Shown: positions 1-5,583, numbered from the stretch's first letter. The stretch: 6,385 nucleotides of DNA from Chitinophagaceae bacterium (GCA_025924755.1 JAICHT010000214.1:1-6385), one strand, 5' to 3'. The notes: a model not told the origin generated them from the letters alone. Program-made: numbers and translations.

Positions 1-567
1 CAATAAGGCCGATAAATCCAATAATTCTTTTGCAGACTGATAAGCGCCACCTTCCAATTGAGCCGATATCAAAATATTATTTATCAGGCTATCCAAACGC
101 GACGTTTCCTGCAGCATGGTTTGCTGCAGCTTTTGCCGTTGGGGCTCGGATAGCTGGTGGCGCTGAAGCGTTTCCAAACTAAGGCGTGTAACCGATATAG
201 GTGTTTTTAGCTCGTGGGTAATAGCCATCATAAAATTTTGCTGTTGCAATTGCAGCTTAAACTGTCGCCGGGCCAGCCGGTATAGAAATACGGCACCTAT
301 TAATATAAGCAGTAAAAAAATGCTGCCTTCACCTATATTCTTTGCCGTGCCTCTTTCTTCCTGTTTATTTATTTGCGCTAAAGCAGCCCGGTATTGAGCA
401 TCGTCTTTGATAGTATTGGCTATGTGCTGCTTTTTTAACTCGTGTATCTGCACGTTCTGACGTTGCAGCGACACAAACCACCATATTAACGCAGCAATAA
501 TATAGGTAAACAAAACCCAAAAGATGAGGGTAGCACGACGCAGCCTTTTTTTACTATCGTCCGCCAT
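1..567 (-). CDS. Sensor histidine kinase, N-terminal part (cut by window start)
   Basis: This is the first 189 codons of a membrane-bound two-component sensor kinase, which would autophosphorylate on histidine and pass the phosphate to a response regulator. The frame is open from the ATG at 567 to the window edge. Visible in order: a basic N-terminus (KKRLRR), membrane helix 1 at about residues 13-34, a charged extracytoplasmic stretch of about 45 residues with no sensor domain I recognise, membrane helix 2 at about 82-98, then a HisKA dimerisation domain with the H-box ITHELKTPIS and phospho-acceptor His118. The helix continues through LDSLINNIL near residues 158-165. The ATPase domain would lie beyond the window. 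The ATG sits one base after the gldH stop (TGA-T-ATG), so the two genes are probably co-transcribed and translationally coupled. The partner regulator is not visible. The kinase class is certain; the signal sensed is unknown. Confidence 0.93.
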   Translation of the reverse strand, partial: MADDSKKRLRRATLIFWVLFTYIIAALIWWFVSLQRQNVQIHELKKQHIANTIKDDAQYRAALAQINKQEERGTAKNIGEGSIFLLLILIGAVFLYRLARRQFKLQLQQQNFMMAITHELKTPISVTRLSLETLQRHQLSEPQRQKLQQTMLQETSRLDSLINNILISAQLEGGAYQSAKELLDLSALL

Positions 568-568
568 A

Positions 569-1051
569 TCAAGGTGCTTTTCTTTCAATACGTATGCCTA
601 CGTTCATCACATTTTGCAACGGGTCTTCCCGCATAATATGCTCAATGGTAAAAGTATATTCGCCAGCTTTTTTGAAATAGAAATTTTTGTTCAGCGGCGT
701 TAAAGCAATGTGGTGTTCGTATATATCGTCCATGCCGGTGCCCAGCCATCCATGTTCGTTGGTAGCCAGCGGAAGTTCATACTGTGCTTTTTCTGGTGTG
801 TGGCTACCAGGAGCCAGCGTATATAAGTTTATCCAAAGGTTGTTGTAATTGTATTTATCATTATGCCTGAATACAATAAACACCTGGTAAGGCGCTGTAG
901 TATCGGTAATATTAAATTTAAAACCCGGCTTAAAGCTGCTTTGCCATTGGTGGCCGGAAATAGCCACCTGTTTTTCGTATAAATTAATACGGGTGCAGGA
1001 AGTAAAGAAAATCAAAAAACAAAAAGTGAAAAGTAAAAGACTATTTTTCAA
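569..1051 (-). CDS. gldH: Gliding motility lipoprotein GldH
   Basis: This 160-aa lipoprotein matches the GldH family of Bacteroidota. In Flavobacterium johnsoniae GldH is one of the lipoproteins needed for gliding, which is powered through the GldL/GldM motor and linked to type IX secretion. Family features visible are a signal peptide (residues 1-18), a lipobox ending in TSC with lipidated Cys19, the ITDTT-PY stretch near residues 48-55, YNNLW, the conserved WLGTGMDDIYEH block at about 102-113, and the terminal pattern EYTFTIEHIMRED followed by VGIRIE. Length is typical. The only start that keeps the signal peptide is a TTG at 1051; an in-frame TAA lies a few codons upstream and no ATG intervenes. 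A run of nine A on the coding strand ends five bases before the TTG. The gene follows yicC by 57 nt and touches the histidine kinase downstream. GldH also occurs in non-gliding Bacteroidota, so motility cannot be inferred from it alone. Confidence 0.9.
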   Translation of the reverse strand: MKNSLLLFTFCFLIFFTSCTRINLYEKQVAISGHQWQSSFKPGFKFNITDTTAPYQVFIVFRHNDKYNYNNLWINLYTLAPGSHTPEKAQYELPLATNEHGWLGTGMDDIYEHHIALTPLNKNFYFKKAGEYTFTIEHIMREDPLQNVMNVGIRIERKAP

Positions 1052-1064
1052 GGATTTTTTTTTA

Positions 1065-1072
1065 CAAAGTTA
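1065..1072 (-). promoter_or_regulatory. Candidate -7 box for gldH (TAACTTTG)
   Basis: The minus strand reads TAACTTTG, a full match to the Bacteroidota -7 consensus TAnnTTTG, 13 bases before the gldH TTG start. A clear TTG at the -33 position is not visible. If used, transcription would start in or near the A9 tract and give a leader of under ten bases. gldH could then be expressed apart from yicC. Confidence 0.4.
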
Positions 1073-1079
1073 TTGCCCG

Positions 1080-1092
1080 CAGTCTAAGACTG
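1080..1092. repeat. 13-bp perfect palindrome in the yicC-gldH gap
   Basis: CAGTCTAAGACTG is a perfect inverted repeat with 6-base arms around one central base, midway between the yicC stop and the gldH start. No T-run follows on the minus strand, so it is not a standard terminator. It could be an operator or an RNA processing hairpin next to the candidate gldH promoter. It is short enough to be chance. Confidence 0.3.
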
Positions 1093-1108
1093 TTAGCATA
1101 GCTGAAAC

Positions 1109-1984
1109 TTATAGTACGTTTAATACCTGTTCTTTCGCTTTTTCCAGTTCGTCTTTCATCAGCACTACGCATTTTTGTATGGTAGCATCGTATGCTTTGG
1201 CGCCGGTAGTATTTATTTCACGCCCTATCTCCTGTAAAATAAAAGAAAGCTTTTTGCCTTTAGAGTCGTCGTCTTCGTTTAATATGGTTGTAAAATAATC
1301 GCAGTGGTTTTTCAAACGAACCTGTTCTTCTGTAATATCAATTTTTTCAATGTAATAAATCAGTTCCTGCTCCAGACGGTTGTTGTCGTAATTTTCCTTT
1401 CCTACATTTTCTTCCAGCAGCCGGGTAATGCCTTCTCTTATTTTTTGCTGCCGCAATGGCTCCAGTTCTGCTACTTTCTGTTGCTGGCTCAAAATATTGT
1501 CAATACGCAGTTGCAGTTCGCTATGCAGGCTTTTACCTTCGTCGATGCGGTGTTCATTTAAATTTTCAACAGCAGCCTCCAGTACTTTTTTAAATTGCTC
1601 CCACTCCTCATCTGTCAGGGTTTCGCTGGTAGGCGTAATTACTTCCGGCAGTTTTACCAGTGTACTTAAAATATTAGAAGCGTCGAGATGCAATTCTTCG
1701 GACAGTGCAGCCAACGATTTGTAGTAAGCTTTTGCCAGGTCAGTATTAATACTAATAGGTTTGGCATTGCCGGTTTCCTTCAAGTTTATCATACAGTCCA
1801 CAGTGCCTCTGCCCAGCTTTTCAGACAATACTTTTCTTATTTCAAATTCAAATGGTTTTATAAAGGCCGGCATCTTTAACTGCAGGTCAAATTGTTTTCC
1901 ATTTAATGATTTGATATCAACCAAAAAAGTTTTATCGCCTACCGTTTGTTCGGCTCTTCCAAAACCGGTCATAGATTTTAACAT
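1109..1984 (-). CDS. yicC: YicC family endoribonuclease
   Basis: This 291-aa protein belongs to the YicC/YloC family. E. coli YicC (287 aa) is reported as an endoribonuclease acting on small RNAs; the role in Bacteroidota is not established. Visible are the hallmark N-terminus MLKSMTGFGRAE, the YicC N-terminal domain over roughly residues 2-155 including HRIDEGKSL, a charged helical linker, and the C-terminal DUF1732 region from about 205 with the family patterns RLKNHCDYF, GKKLSFILQEIGREINT and KDELEKAKEQV. Length is normal and the ATG at 1984 gives the canonical start. It is the first protein gene of the leftward row. In many genomes yicC is followed by guanylate kinase (gmk), but here gldH follows instead. 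A TAAATTTA box lies only five bases upstream of the ATG, so a very short leader is possible. A terminator hairpin lies about 77 bases upstream on the same strand. Confidence 0.94.
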   Translation of the reverse strand: MLKSMTGFGRAEQTVGDKTFLVDIKSLNGKQFDLQLKMPAFIKPFEFEIRKVLSEKLGRGTVDCMINLKETGNAKPISINTDLAKAYYKSLAALSEELHLDASNILSTLVKLPEVITPTSETLTDEEWEQFKKVLEAAVENLNEHRIDEGKSLHSELQLRIDNILSQQQKVAELEPLRQQKIREGITRLLEENVGKENYDNNRLEQELIYYIEKIDITEEQVRLKNHCDYFTTILNEDDDSKGKKLSFILQEIGREINTTGAKAYDATIQKCVVLMKDELEKAKEQVLNVL

Positions 1985-2052
1985 GCACTAAATTTAAGGT
2001 GAAAGTTGTTCTTAATAGCAAATATTAATGTAAGGATGTAATATAAGTATTT

Positions 2053-2080
2053 AAAAAAGAAGCTCCGCAAATGCGGAGCT
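2053..2080 (-). terminator. Intrinsic terminator on the minus strand, upstream of yicC
   Basis: AGCTCCGC (2061-2068) and GCGGAGCT (2073-2080) form a perfect 8-bp stem with a 4-base loop. On the minus strand the stem is followed by TCTTTTTT; on the plus strand no T-run follows. It is therefore oriented leftward. No protein gene ends just before it on that strand, which makes its target unclear: a small RNA, antisense transcription from the lpxD side, or an attenuated yicC leader. Confidence 0.8.
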
Positions 2081-2165
2081 AATATGTCTATGGGTTAGTA
2101 AGTAATGGGGAACGAAAATTTCCCTACACAATATTAAAAATAATTTTCGCGAACTAAAAAATTTT
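2053..2165 (-). ncRNA. Candidate small RNA or terminated leader between lpxD and yicC
   Basis: The interval runs from the expected start site of a perfect TAAATTTG box (2178-2171) to the T-run of the intrinsic terminator, about 112 nt, with no convincing ORF. Complementary segments inside it could fold: CGAAAATT/AATTTTCG (2142-2149 with 2113-2120) as an 8-bp stem, enclosed by TTAGT/ACTAA (2153-2157 with 2095-2099), followed by the terminator hairpin. A competing GGGAA/TTCCC hairpin is also possible. The length and ending suit a free-standing sRNA. I do not recognise it as 6S, tmRNA, SRP RNA or RNase P RNA. It could instead be a leader that is prematurely terminated before yicC. The region is AT-rich, so short pairings are weak evidence. 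Confidence 0.3.
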
Positions 2166-2170
2166 GATCA

Positions 2171-2178
2171 CAAATTTA
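2171..2178 (-). promoter_or_regulatory. Candidate -7 box TAAATTTG, leftward
   Basis: The minus strand reads TAAATTTG, a full match to the Bacteroidota TAnnTTTG -7 element. The upstream -33 region is weak: a TTA lies somewhat too far away and no TTG is at the usual spacing. It would drive leftward transcription through the candidate small RNA into the terminator at 2053-2080. Confidence 0.4.
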
Positions 2179-2313
2179 TTCACATTTTTATTTTATGGTT
2201 GTTAATAAGGATTGTTTTTTGCAACTGCATTACTATACTGCAATGCCAATCCGCAATTTTACATCCGCACTATAAAGACACTTGCAATAGTCCATGCTAC
2301 TGTACATTGCTGT

Positions 2314-2321
2314 TACCTTTA
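2314..2321 (+). promoter_or_regulatory. Candidate -7 box for lpxD (TACCTTTA)
   Basis: TACCTTTA matches TAnnTTTG in all but the last base and lies 16 bases before the lpxD ATG at 2338. No TTG is seen at the expected -33 spacing. If real, it gives a very short leader and excludes an upstream ATG at 2212 as the start. Confidence 0.33.
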
Positions 2322-2337
2322 CAAAAATTATTTTTAC

Positions 2338-3285
2338 ATGCGTTTCGAAAAACCAGTACCGCTTACGCAAATAGCAAAATTGATTGGTGCAGAAATCATC
2401 GGAGATGCAGAAGGAGCAGCAGCCGGCATCAACGAAATACATAAAGTAGAAGAAGGCGATCTTGTTTTTGTAGATCATCCCAAATATTATCAAACCTGCA
2501 TCAACTCTGCGGCTACGTATATTATCATTAATCAAAAAACTAATTTTCCGCCGCACAAATCTTTATTATTGGTAGACGATCCATTTGAAGCCTATCAAAA
2601 AATAGTGCAGCACTTTCGTCCCTTTACTCCATTTTTTAAGCCCATCAGCGATACCGCTACTATTGGCGAAAATAGCATCATCATGCCCGGCGCTGTTATT
2701 GGCAATCATGTAAGCATCGGCGCTCATTGCATCATCTACCCTAATACGGTTATTATGGATCATTGCCATATTGGCGATCATGTGCTGATACAAGCCGGAA
2801 CTGTTATTGGCTCCGATGCATTTTATTACAACAAAAAAACGAATCGGGACGTGCACTACAAAAAAATGCTAAGCGGTGGCAGGGTGCTTATTGAAAACGA
2901 TGTGGAGATTGGCGCTAACTGCACCATTGACAGAGGTGTAAGCGGCGATACTATTATTGGTGCCGGCACCAAGCTGGATAACCTCGTACATATTGGGCAT
3001 GATACTATAGTTGGAAGAAACTGTTTGTTTGCCGCACAGGTAGCTATTGCCGGCGCTACAACCATAGAGGACAATGTAATACTATGGGGACAGGTGGGTG
3101 TAAATAAAACGCTGACGATAGGAAAAGGTGCAGAAGTATATGCGCAAAGTGGCGTGGGTGGAGATTTGGAAAGCGGGAAAAAATACTTTGGGTCGCCGGT
3201 GGAAGATGCTATGCAAAAGAAAAAAGAACTGGTGTGGATAAAACGCATTCCGCAGCTTTGGGAAAAAGTAATGAGCAACAAATAA
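2338..3285 (+). CDS. lpxD: LpxD-family UDP-3-O-acylglucosamine N-acyltransferase
   Basis: LpxD transfers a 3-hydroxyacyl chain from acyl carrier protein to the 2-amino group of UDP-3-O-acylglucosamine, the third step of lipid A synthesis, in the cytoplasm. The 315-aa product has an N-terminal uridine-binding region (about residues 1-100, with HKVEEGDLVFVDHPKYY at 35-51). A left-handed beta-helix of hexapeptide repeats follows (about 103-275, e.g. TIGENSIIMPGAVIG). Its C-terminal part is helical (GSPVEDAMQKKKEL). The LDNLVHIGHD segment carries the likely catalytic His221. The DAFYY and CTIDRGVSGDTIIG blocks resemble the shorter second LpxD type common in Bacteroidota, which coexists with a canonical LpxD of about 345 aa encoded near lpxC/lpxA. 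Whether this copy makes lipid A or acylates another sugar nucleotide is not settled by sequence. The ATG at 2338 matches the family N-terminus; an in-frame ATG at 2212 would add 42 unrelated residues. It stands alone on the plus strand. Confidence 0.88.
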   Translation: MRFEKPVPLTQIAKLIGAEIIGDAEGAAAGINEIHKVEEGDLVFVDHPKYYQTCINSAATYIIINQKTNFPPHKSLLLVDDPFEAYQKIVQHFRPFTPFFKPISDTATIGENSIIMPGAVIGNHVSIGAHCIIYPNTVIMDHCHIGDHVLIQAGTVIGSDAFYYNKKTNRDVHYKKMLSGGRVLIENDVEIGANCTIDRGVSGDTIIGAGTKLDNLVHIGHDTIVGRNCLFAAQVAIAGATTIEDNVILWGQVGVNKTLTIGKGAEVYAQSGVGGDLESGKKYFGSPVEDAMQKKKELVWIKRIPQLWEKVMSNK

Positions 3286-3336
3286 AATAATAACGCCCAC
3301 TAAGTAGCAACAATCCACTCAATCTATTACATAATA

Positions 3337-3357
3337 AAGCCCCGCCAGGCAGGGCTT
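3337..3357. terminator. Terminator hairpin between lpxD and the convergent pseudogene
   Basis: AAGCCC (3337-3342) pairs with GGGCTT (3352-3357), and inner GC/GC pairs extend the stem across one mismatch. It lies 51 bases after the lpxD stop and 27 bases beyond the last codon of the minus-strand pseudogene. The T-tracts are imperfect in both directions (TTATCGGTTTT rightward, TTTATTAT leftward), so it may act weakly for both convergent units. Confidence 0.6.
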
Positions 3358-3384
3358 ATCGGTTTTCAAAGGGTATATTATTCG

Positions 3385-3797
3385 CTAATGGTTTCTACAG
3401 TCATCTACACTTGTGCGAGGGTCATAGTAACGACCGCTGCTGTGGTTATAGCGATCATTAATTTGTTGGATCTTCTCTTACTTTTCTTGTTGAAGGTTAC
3501 GGATTTGTTGATTCTTTTCATAAGATATCAAAGCTCGTTGGTGTTTTACTTCATGGATTTTAGCATTATACTCCCTGTTTATTTGTTGTATCTGAGCGTC
3601 CCTGTTCCGGATGCTGAAATCATTACCGTGGCAATCATTATTACCATAATCTTTCTTATCTTCTCTATTGCCCAATACCTCTGTTTTTGCTTTATTACTA
3701 GCATAAGAATGATCGTACTCTTTTGATTGGTGACCTGATTGCTCAAACACAGAACTGATAGTGCCTAATGAAACTAAAAGTGTAAAATCTTTTTCAT
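3385..3797 (-). pseudogene. Broken paralogue of the small secreted protein at 5138-5503
   Basis: This is a degraded copy of the intact gene at 5138-5503. The ATG at 3797 reads MKKIL and hits a stop after two more codons. Shifting the frame by one base restores a signal peptide (LLVSLGTISSVF, then EQS), so one base appears lost in or near TTTTACACTTTTAG. The main frame then runs to a TAA at 3480-3478 and continues in the same frame (EKIQQINDRYNH) to a TAG at 3387-3385. With both lesions repaired the product would be about 136 aa, with EYDHSY and QIQQINREYNAKIHEV aligning to the paralogue's SYDHNY and RISEINREYDHRIWEV. The residue before the expected cleavage site is Glu instead of Ala, a third sign of decay. 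A GTG at 3750 could start a 90-aa product without a signal peptide, but that is unlikely. The leader also resembles the intact gene's leader. Confidence 0.82.
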
Positions 3798-3828
3798 AAT
3801 TGTCGATTTAAAATGTACCTATATAAGA

Positions 3829-3866
3829 TTGCTGCGTGTTCTTATTGTTTACAAAAGCAATGTTAA
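3829..3866 (-). promoter_or_regulatory. Leader elements shared by the pseudogene and its paralogue
   Basis: On the minus strand the pseudogene leader contains TTAACATT (3866-3859) and ACGCAGCAA (3837-3829), then GTACATTTTAAA closer to the ATG. The intact paralogue has the same TTAACATT, ACGCAGCAA and GTACATCTTAAA in the same order before its ATG. The spacing between the first two differs (21 versus 10 bases). The motifs may be promoter or leader elements kept from the duplication, or simply residual homology. Confidence 0.45.
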
Positions 3867-3885
3867 GGTGCTAATACTGCCGCAT

Positions 3886-3911
3886 AAAAAACCCCGCTGG
3901 CTGCGGGGCTT
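3886..3911 (-). terminator. Intrinsic terminator of the aldo/keto reductase gene
   Basis: CCCCGC (3892-3897) pairs with GCGGGG (3903-3908) around a 5-base loop, with flanking A/T pairs extending the stem. On the minus strand a run of six T follows. It lies about 33 bases beyond the reductase stop codon and separates the reductase from the pseudogene leader. Confidence 0.88.
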
Positions 3912-3943
3912 GTATAGTACTATCATAATTAAAAAATAAGGCT

Positions 3944-4927
3944 TTAATGATTCACCATCTTCATGGCTTCATCACTATAGCGGTTGCCTACATTAGGATA
4001 TGCCGCCAGTATAGTATCTATTTCCTTTAACTCTGCGCCGGATAAACTTATATCTACTGCATCGGCATTTTCCTGTAAATATTTTCTTCTTTTAGTACCC
4101 GGAATCGGAATAATATTATTGCCTTGCGCCAATACCCAGGCCAATGCTAGCTGGGCAGGTGTACATCCTTTTTTACCTGCAAAATCTGCAAGAGCTTTGG
4201 CTAACTGCTGGTTATTTTGCCAGTGTTCTTCTTGCCGGAAACGAGGCAATGATTTACGCATATCACCTTCCGGAAGACTTTCCATTTCTACCGTATTGGT
4301 AACCAAACCTCTCACCAGCGGACTAAACGGAACAAATGAAATATTCAATTCGTTGCAAACTGGTAATACTTCTTTTTCGGCATCGCGTGTAAGCAATGAA
4401 AATTCTGATTGTACAGCTGCTATCGGGTGTACCGCATACGCTTTGCGGATAGAGGCCGCCGATGCCTCTGACAAACCCAGGTAACGCACCTTGCCTTCTT
4501 GTACCAGGCCGGCCATTGCACCTACCATTTCTTCTACTGGCACATTGGGGTCTACCCGATGCGCATAATACAAATCAATCACTTCTACCTTTAATCGTTT
4601 TAAACTTTCTTCTACCGCTTTTTTCATATAAGCCGGTGAGCCATTAAATTGCATGCTTCCGTCAGTGCCTTTTGTAAAACCAAACTTGGTAGCAATAAAA
4701 ATTTTATCCCGGTTGGGCACCAACACCTTTGAAATTAATGATTCGTTATGCCCTTCACCATATACATCGGCTGTATCCCAAAAATTAATACCCAGTTCCA
4801 AAGCATTTTGTAAAGTAGCAATCGACTCTACGTCGTTGCGTTCGCCATATGCCTGACTCATTCCCATACAACCCAGGCCTATAGCCGACAACTGTTCATT
4901 GGTACCTCCTAACTTTCTATATTTCAT
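3944..4927 (-). CDS. Aldo/keto reductase
   Basis: This is an NADPH-dependent aldo/keto reductase of 327 aa with a TIM-barrel fold, predicted cytoplasmic, reducing aldehydes or ketones of unknown identity. The family N-terminus MKYRKLGGTNEQLSAIGLGC is intact and is followed by MGMSQAYG. The catalytic tetrad is complete: Asp51 and Tyr56 in WDTADVYGEG, Lys81 in IATKFG and His123 in YYAHRVDP. GLSEAS (151-156) and QSEFSLL (173-179) line the barrel, and IPIPGTKRRKYLQENADA (273-290) is the NADPH-binding segment. The overall pattern fits the YakC/AKR13-like group. I chose the ATG at 4927 because homology begins there; an ATG at 4945 adds only six residues, and reading further upstream to 5011 adds residues unlike the family. 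A TAACTTTA box just upstream of 4945 also favours 4927. The gene is monocistronic with its own terminator and lies between the two paralogues of a small secreted protein. Confidence 0.93.
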   Translation of the reverse strand: MKYRKLGGTNEQLSAIGLGCMGMSQAYGERNDVESIATLQNALELGINFWDTADVYGEGHNESLISKVLVPNRDKIFIATKFGFTKGTDGSMQFNGSPAYMKKAVEESLKRLKVEVIDLYYAHRVDPNVPVEEMVGAMAGLVQEGKVRYLGLSEASAASIRKAYAVHPIAAVQSEFSLLTRDAEKEVLPVCNELNISFVPFSPLVRGLVTNTVEMESLPEGDMRKSLPRFRQEEHWQNNQQLAKALADFAGKKGCTPAQLALAWVLAQGNNIIPIPGTKRRKYLQENADAVDISLSGAELKEIDTILAAYPNVGNRYSDEAMKMVNH

Positions 4928-4945
4928 ACTATGCTGTTTAGACAT

Positions 4946-4953
4946 TAAAGTTA
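4946..4953 (-). promoter_or_regulatory. Candidate -7 box for the aldo/keto reductase (TAACTTTA)
   Basis: The minus strand reads TAACTTTA, one base from TAnnTTTG. It directly precedes an ATG at 4945, so a transcript from it would begin past that ATG and use the start at 4927. The -33 region shows only TTTAC at a short spacing. This is weak support for the promoter and indirect support for the chosen start. Confidence 0.33.
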
Positions 4954-5060
4954 GCACAGAGTAGCTTGTAAATATGGTTGAGTTGATTTTTGCATCTTTG
5001 TTATTAGGCAACCGGCAATAGTAATTCTATTTACCGCCTGTTGTGTCACTCTCTTGTACC

Positions 5061-5075
5061 CATAGTAATACTATG
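5061..5075. repeat. 15-bp perfect palindrome upstream of the reductase gene
   Basis: CATAGTAATACTATG has perfect 7-base arms around one central base. It sits in the 126-base gap between the intact small secreted protein gene and the reductase, about 110 bases upstream of the reductase's candidate -7 box. It could be an operator for the reductase. No second copy is visible, so the support is limited to its symmetry. Confidence 0.3.
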
Positions 5076-5093
5076 AAGCAAACAGCATAACAA

Positions 5094-5120
5094 CAAAAAA
5101 ACCCCGCAGCAGCGGGGTTT
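5094..5120 (-). terminator. Intrinsic terminator of the small secreted protein gene
   Basis: AAACCCCGC (5099-5107) pairs with GCGGGGTTT (5112-5120), a 9-bp perfect stem with a 4-base loop. On the minus strand it runs into seven T. It lies 18 bases past the stop codon at 5138. Its core is identical to the reductase terminator (CCCCGC/GCGGGG). Confidence 0.9.
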
Positions 5121-5137
5121 ACTATTAAAAGCTTTGC

Positions 5138-5503
5138 TTAATATCTTGGATACATAGTTACGCCAACTCCTACTCTTTCATGCCTGTTATTGCGCCACCT
5201 GTTCATTTCTCTTATTCTCATTTCTCTTTCTTCATTCAGGCCACGGATCATTCTTCTTTGTTGCCGCGGAGATAGGCGGTAGTCGTTTCTTACTTCCCAT
5301 ATCCGGTGGTCATATTCGCGGTTAATTTCAGAGATGCGGCCATCTCTATCATGGTCACCAAAATTATCGTACCGGTTGTTATCTACCCTTGCTATATCAC
5401 GGTCCCGATCACGATCATAACCTCTATAATTATGATCGTACGATTGAGCAGAGGCAAAGGCAACGGAACCAAGCGAAAGCAGCATTATAAATATCTTTTT
5501 CAT
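5138..5503 (-). CDS. Small secreted basic Asp/Arg-rich protein, function unknown
   Basis: This 121-aa protein has a clear Sec signal peptide (MKKIFIMLLSLGSVAFASA, cleavage before Gln20) and should be exported to the periplasm or beyond. Residues 22-56 are rich in Asp, Arg and Tyr (YDHNYRGYDRDRDRD, DHDRDG). Residues 57-106 look helical, with two related units: ISEINREYDHRIWEV and IRGLNEEREMRIREM. A short tail with VGVGVTMYP follows. The I..INREYD..I..V pattern recalls uncharacterised small exported proteins common in Chitinophagaceae; I know of no function. DHDRDGRISEIN (50-61) resembles an EF-hand-type calcium loop (DxDxDGxI) but ends in Asn, so binding is only possible. A broken paralogue lies at 3385-3797 with similar leader sequence. 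The gene has its own terminator and a divergent 31-aa ORF upstream. The ATG at 5503 gives the signal peptide directly. Confidence 0.85.
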   Translation of the reverse strand: MKKIFIMLLSLGSVAFASAQSYDHNYRGYDRDRDRDIARVDNNRYDNFGDHDRDGRISEINREYDHRIWEVRNDYRLSPRQQRRMIRGLNEEREMRIREMNRWRNNRHERVGVGVTMYPRY

Positions 5504-5540
5504 AATTAAGAATTTTAATGCTTTTAAGATGTACTTCTTC

Positions 5541-5583
5541 TTGCTGCGTTTAAACAGTAAATGTTAATGTAAAAACCGGTCAA
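5541..5583 (-). promoter_or_regulatory. Putative promoter/leader of the small secreted protein gene
   Basis: Reading the minus strand toward the gene: TTGACC (5583-5578) as a possible -33 element, then TTAACATT (5567-5560), TACTGTTTA as a poor -7 match, and ACGCAGCAA (5549-5541), 37 bases before the ATG. TTAACATT and ACGCAGCAA recur in the same order before the pseudogene at 3797. The shared motifs are visible; the promoter role is inferred. Confidence 0.35.

Noticed and set aside
1428..1724. Plus-strand Ser/Cys-rich ORFs across yicC
   Set aside because: They are opposite-strand shadows of yicC, which is conserved over its full length.
2053..2165. Assignment of the candidate RNA as 6S RNA
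   Set aside because: Length and a long closing hairpin would fit loosely, but I cannot verify the central-bubble consensus by eye, so no RNA family name is given.
2212..2337. Extension of lpxD to an upstream ATG
   Set aside because: The 42 extra residues are Cys/Tyr-rich and unlike LpxD N-termini. The family starts at the ATG at 2338, and a candidate -7 box lies between the two.
2233..2556. Minus-strand 107-aa ORF overlapping the lpxD start
   Set aside because: It is antisense to conserved lpxD codons, has a Cys/aromatic-rich shadow composition, and shows no recognisable domain.
3388..3726. Plus-strand 112-aa hydrophobic ORF resembling a membrane protein
   Set aside because: It is the reverse-strand shadow of the pseudogene at 3385-3797, whose homology to 5138-5503 explains the sequence. 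Charged codons read backward give hydrophobic residues.
4928..5011. Longer aldo/keto reductase start at 5011
   Set aside because: The added residues have no family similarity and overlap the likely promoter. The conserved N-terminus begins at 4927.
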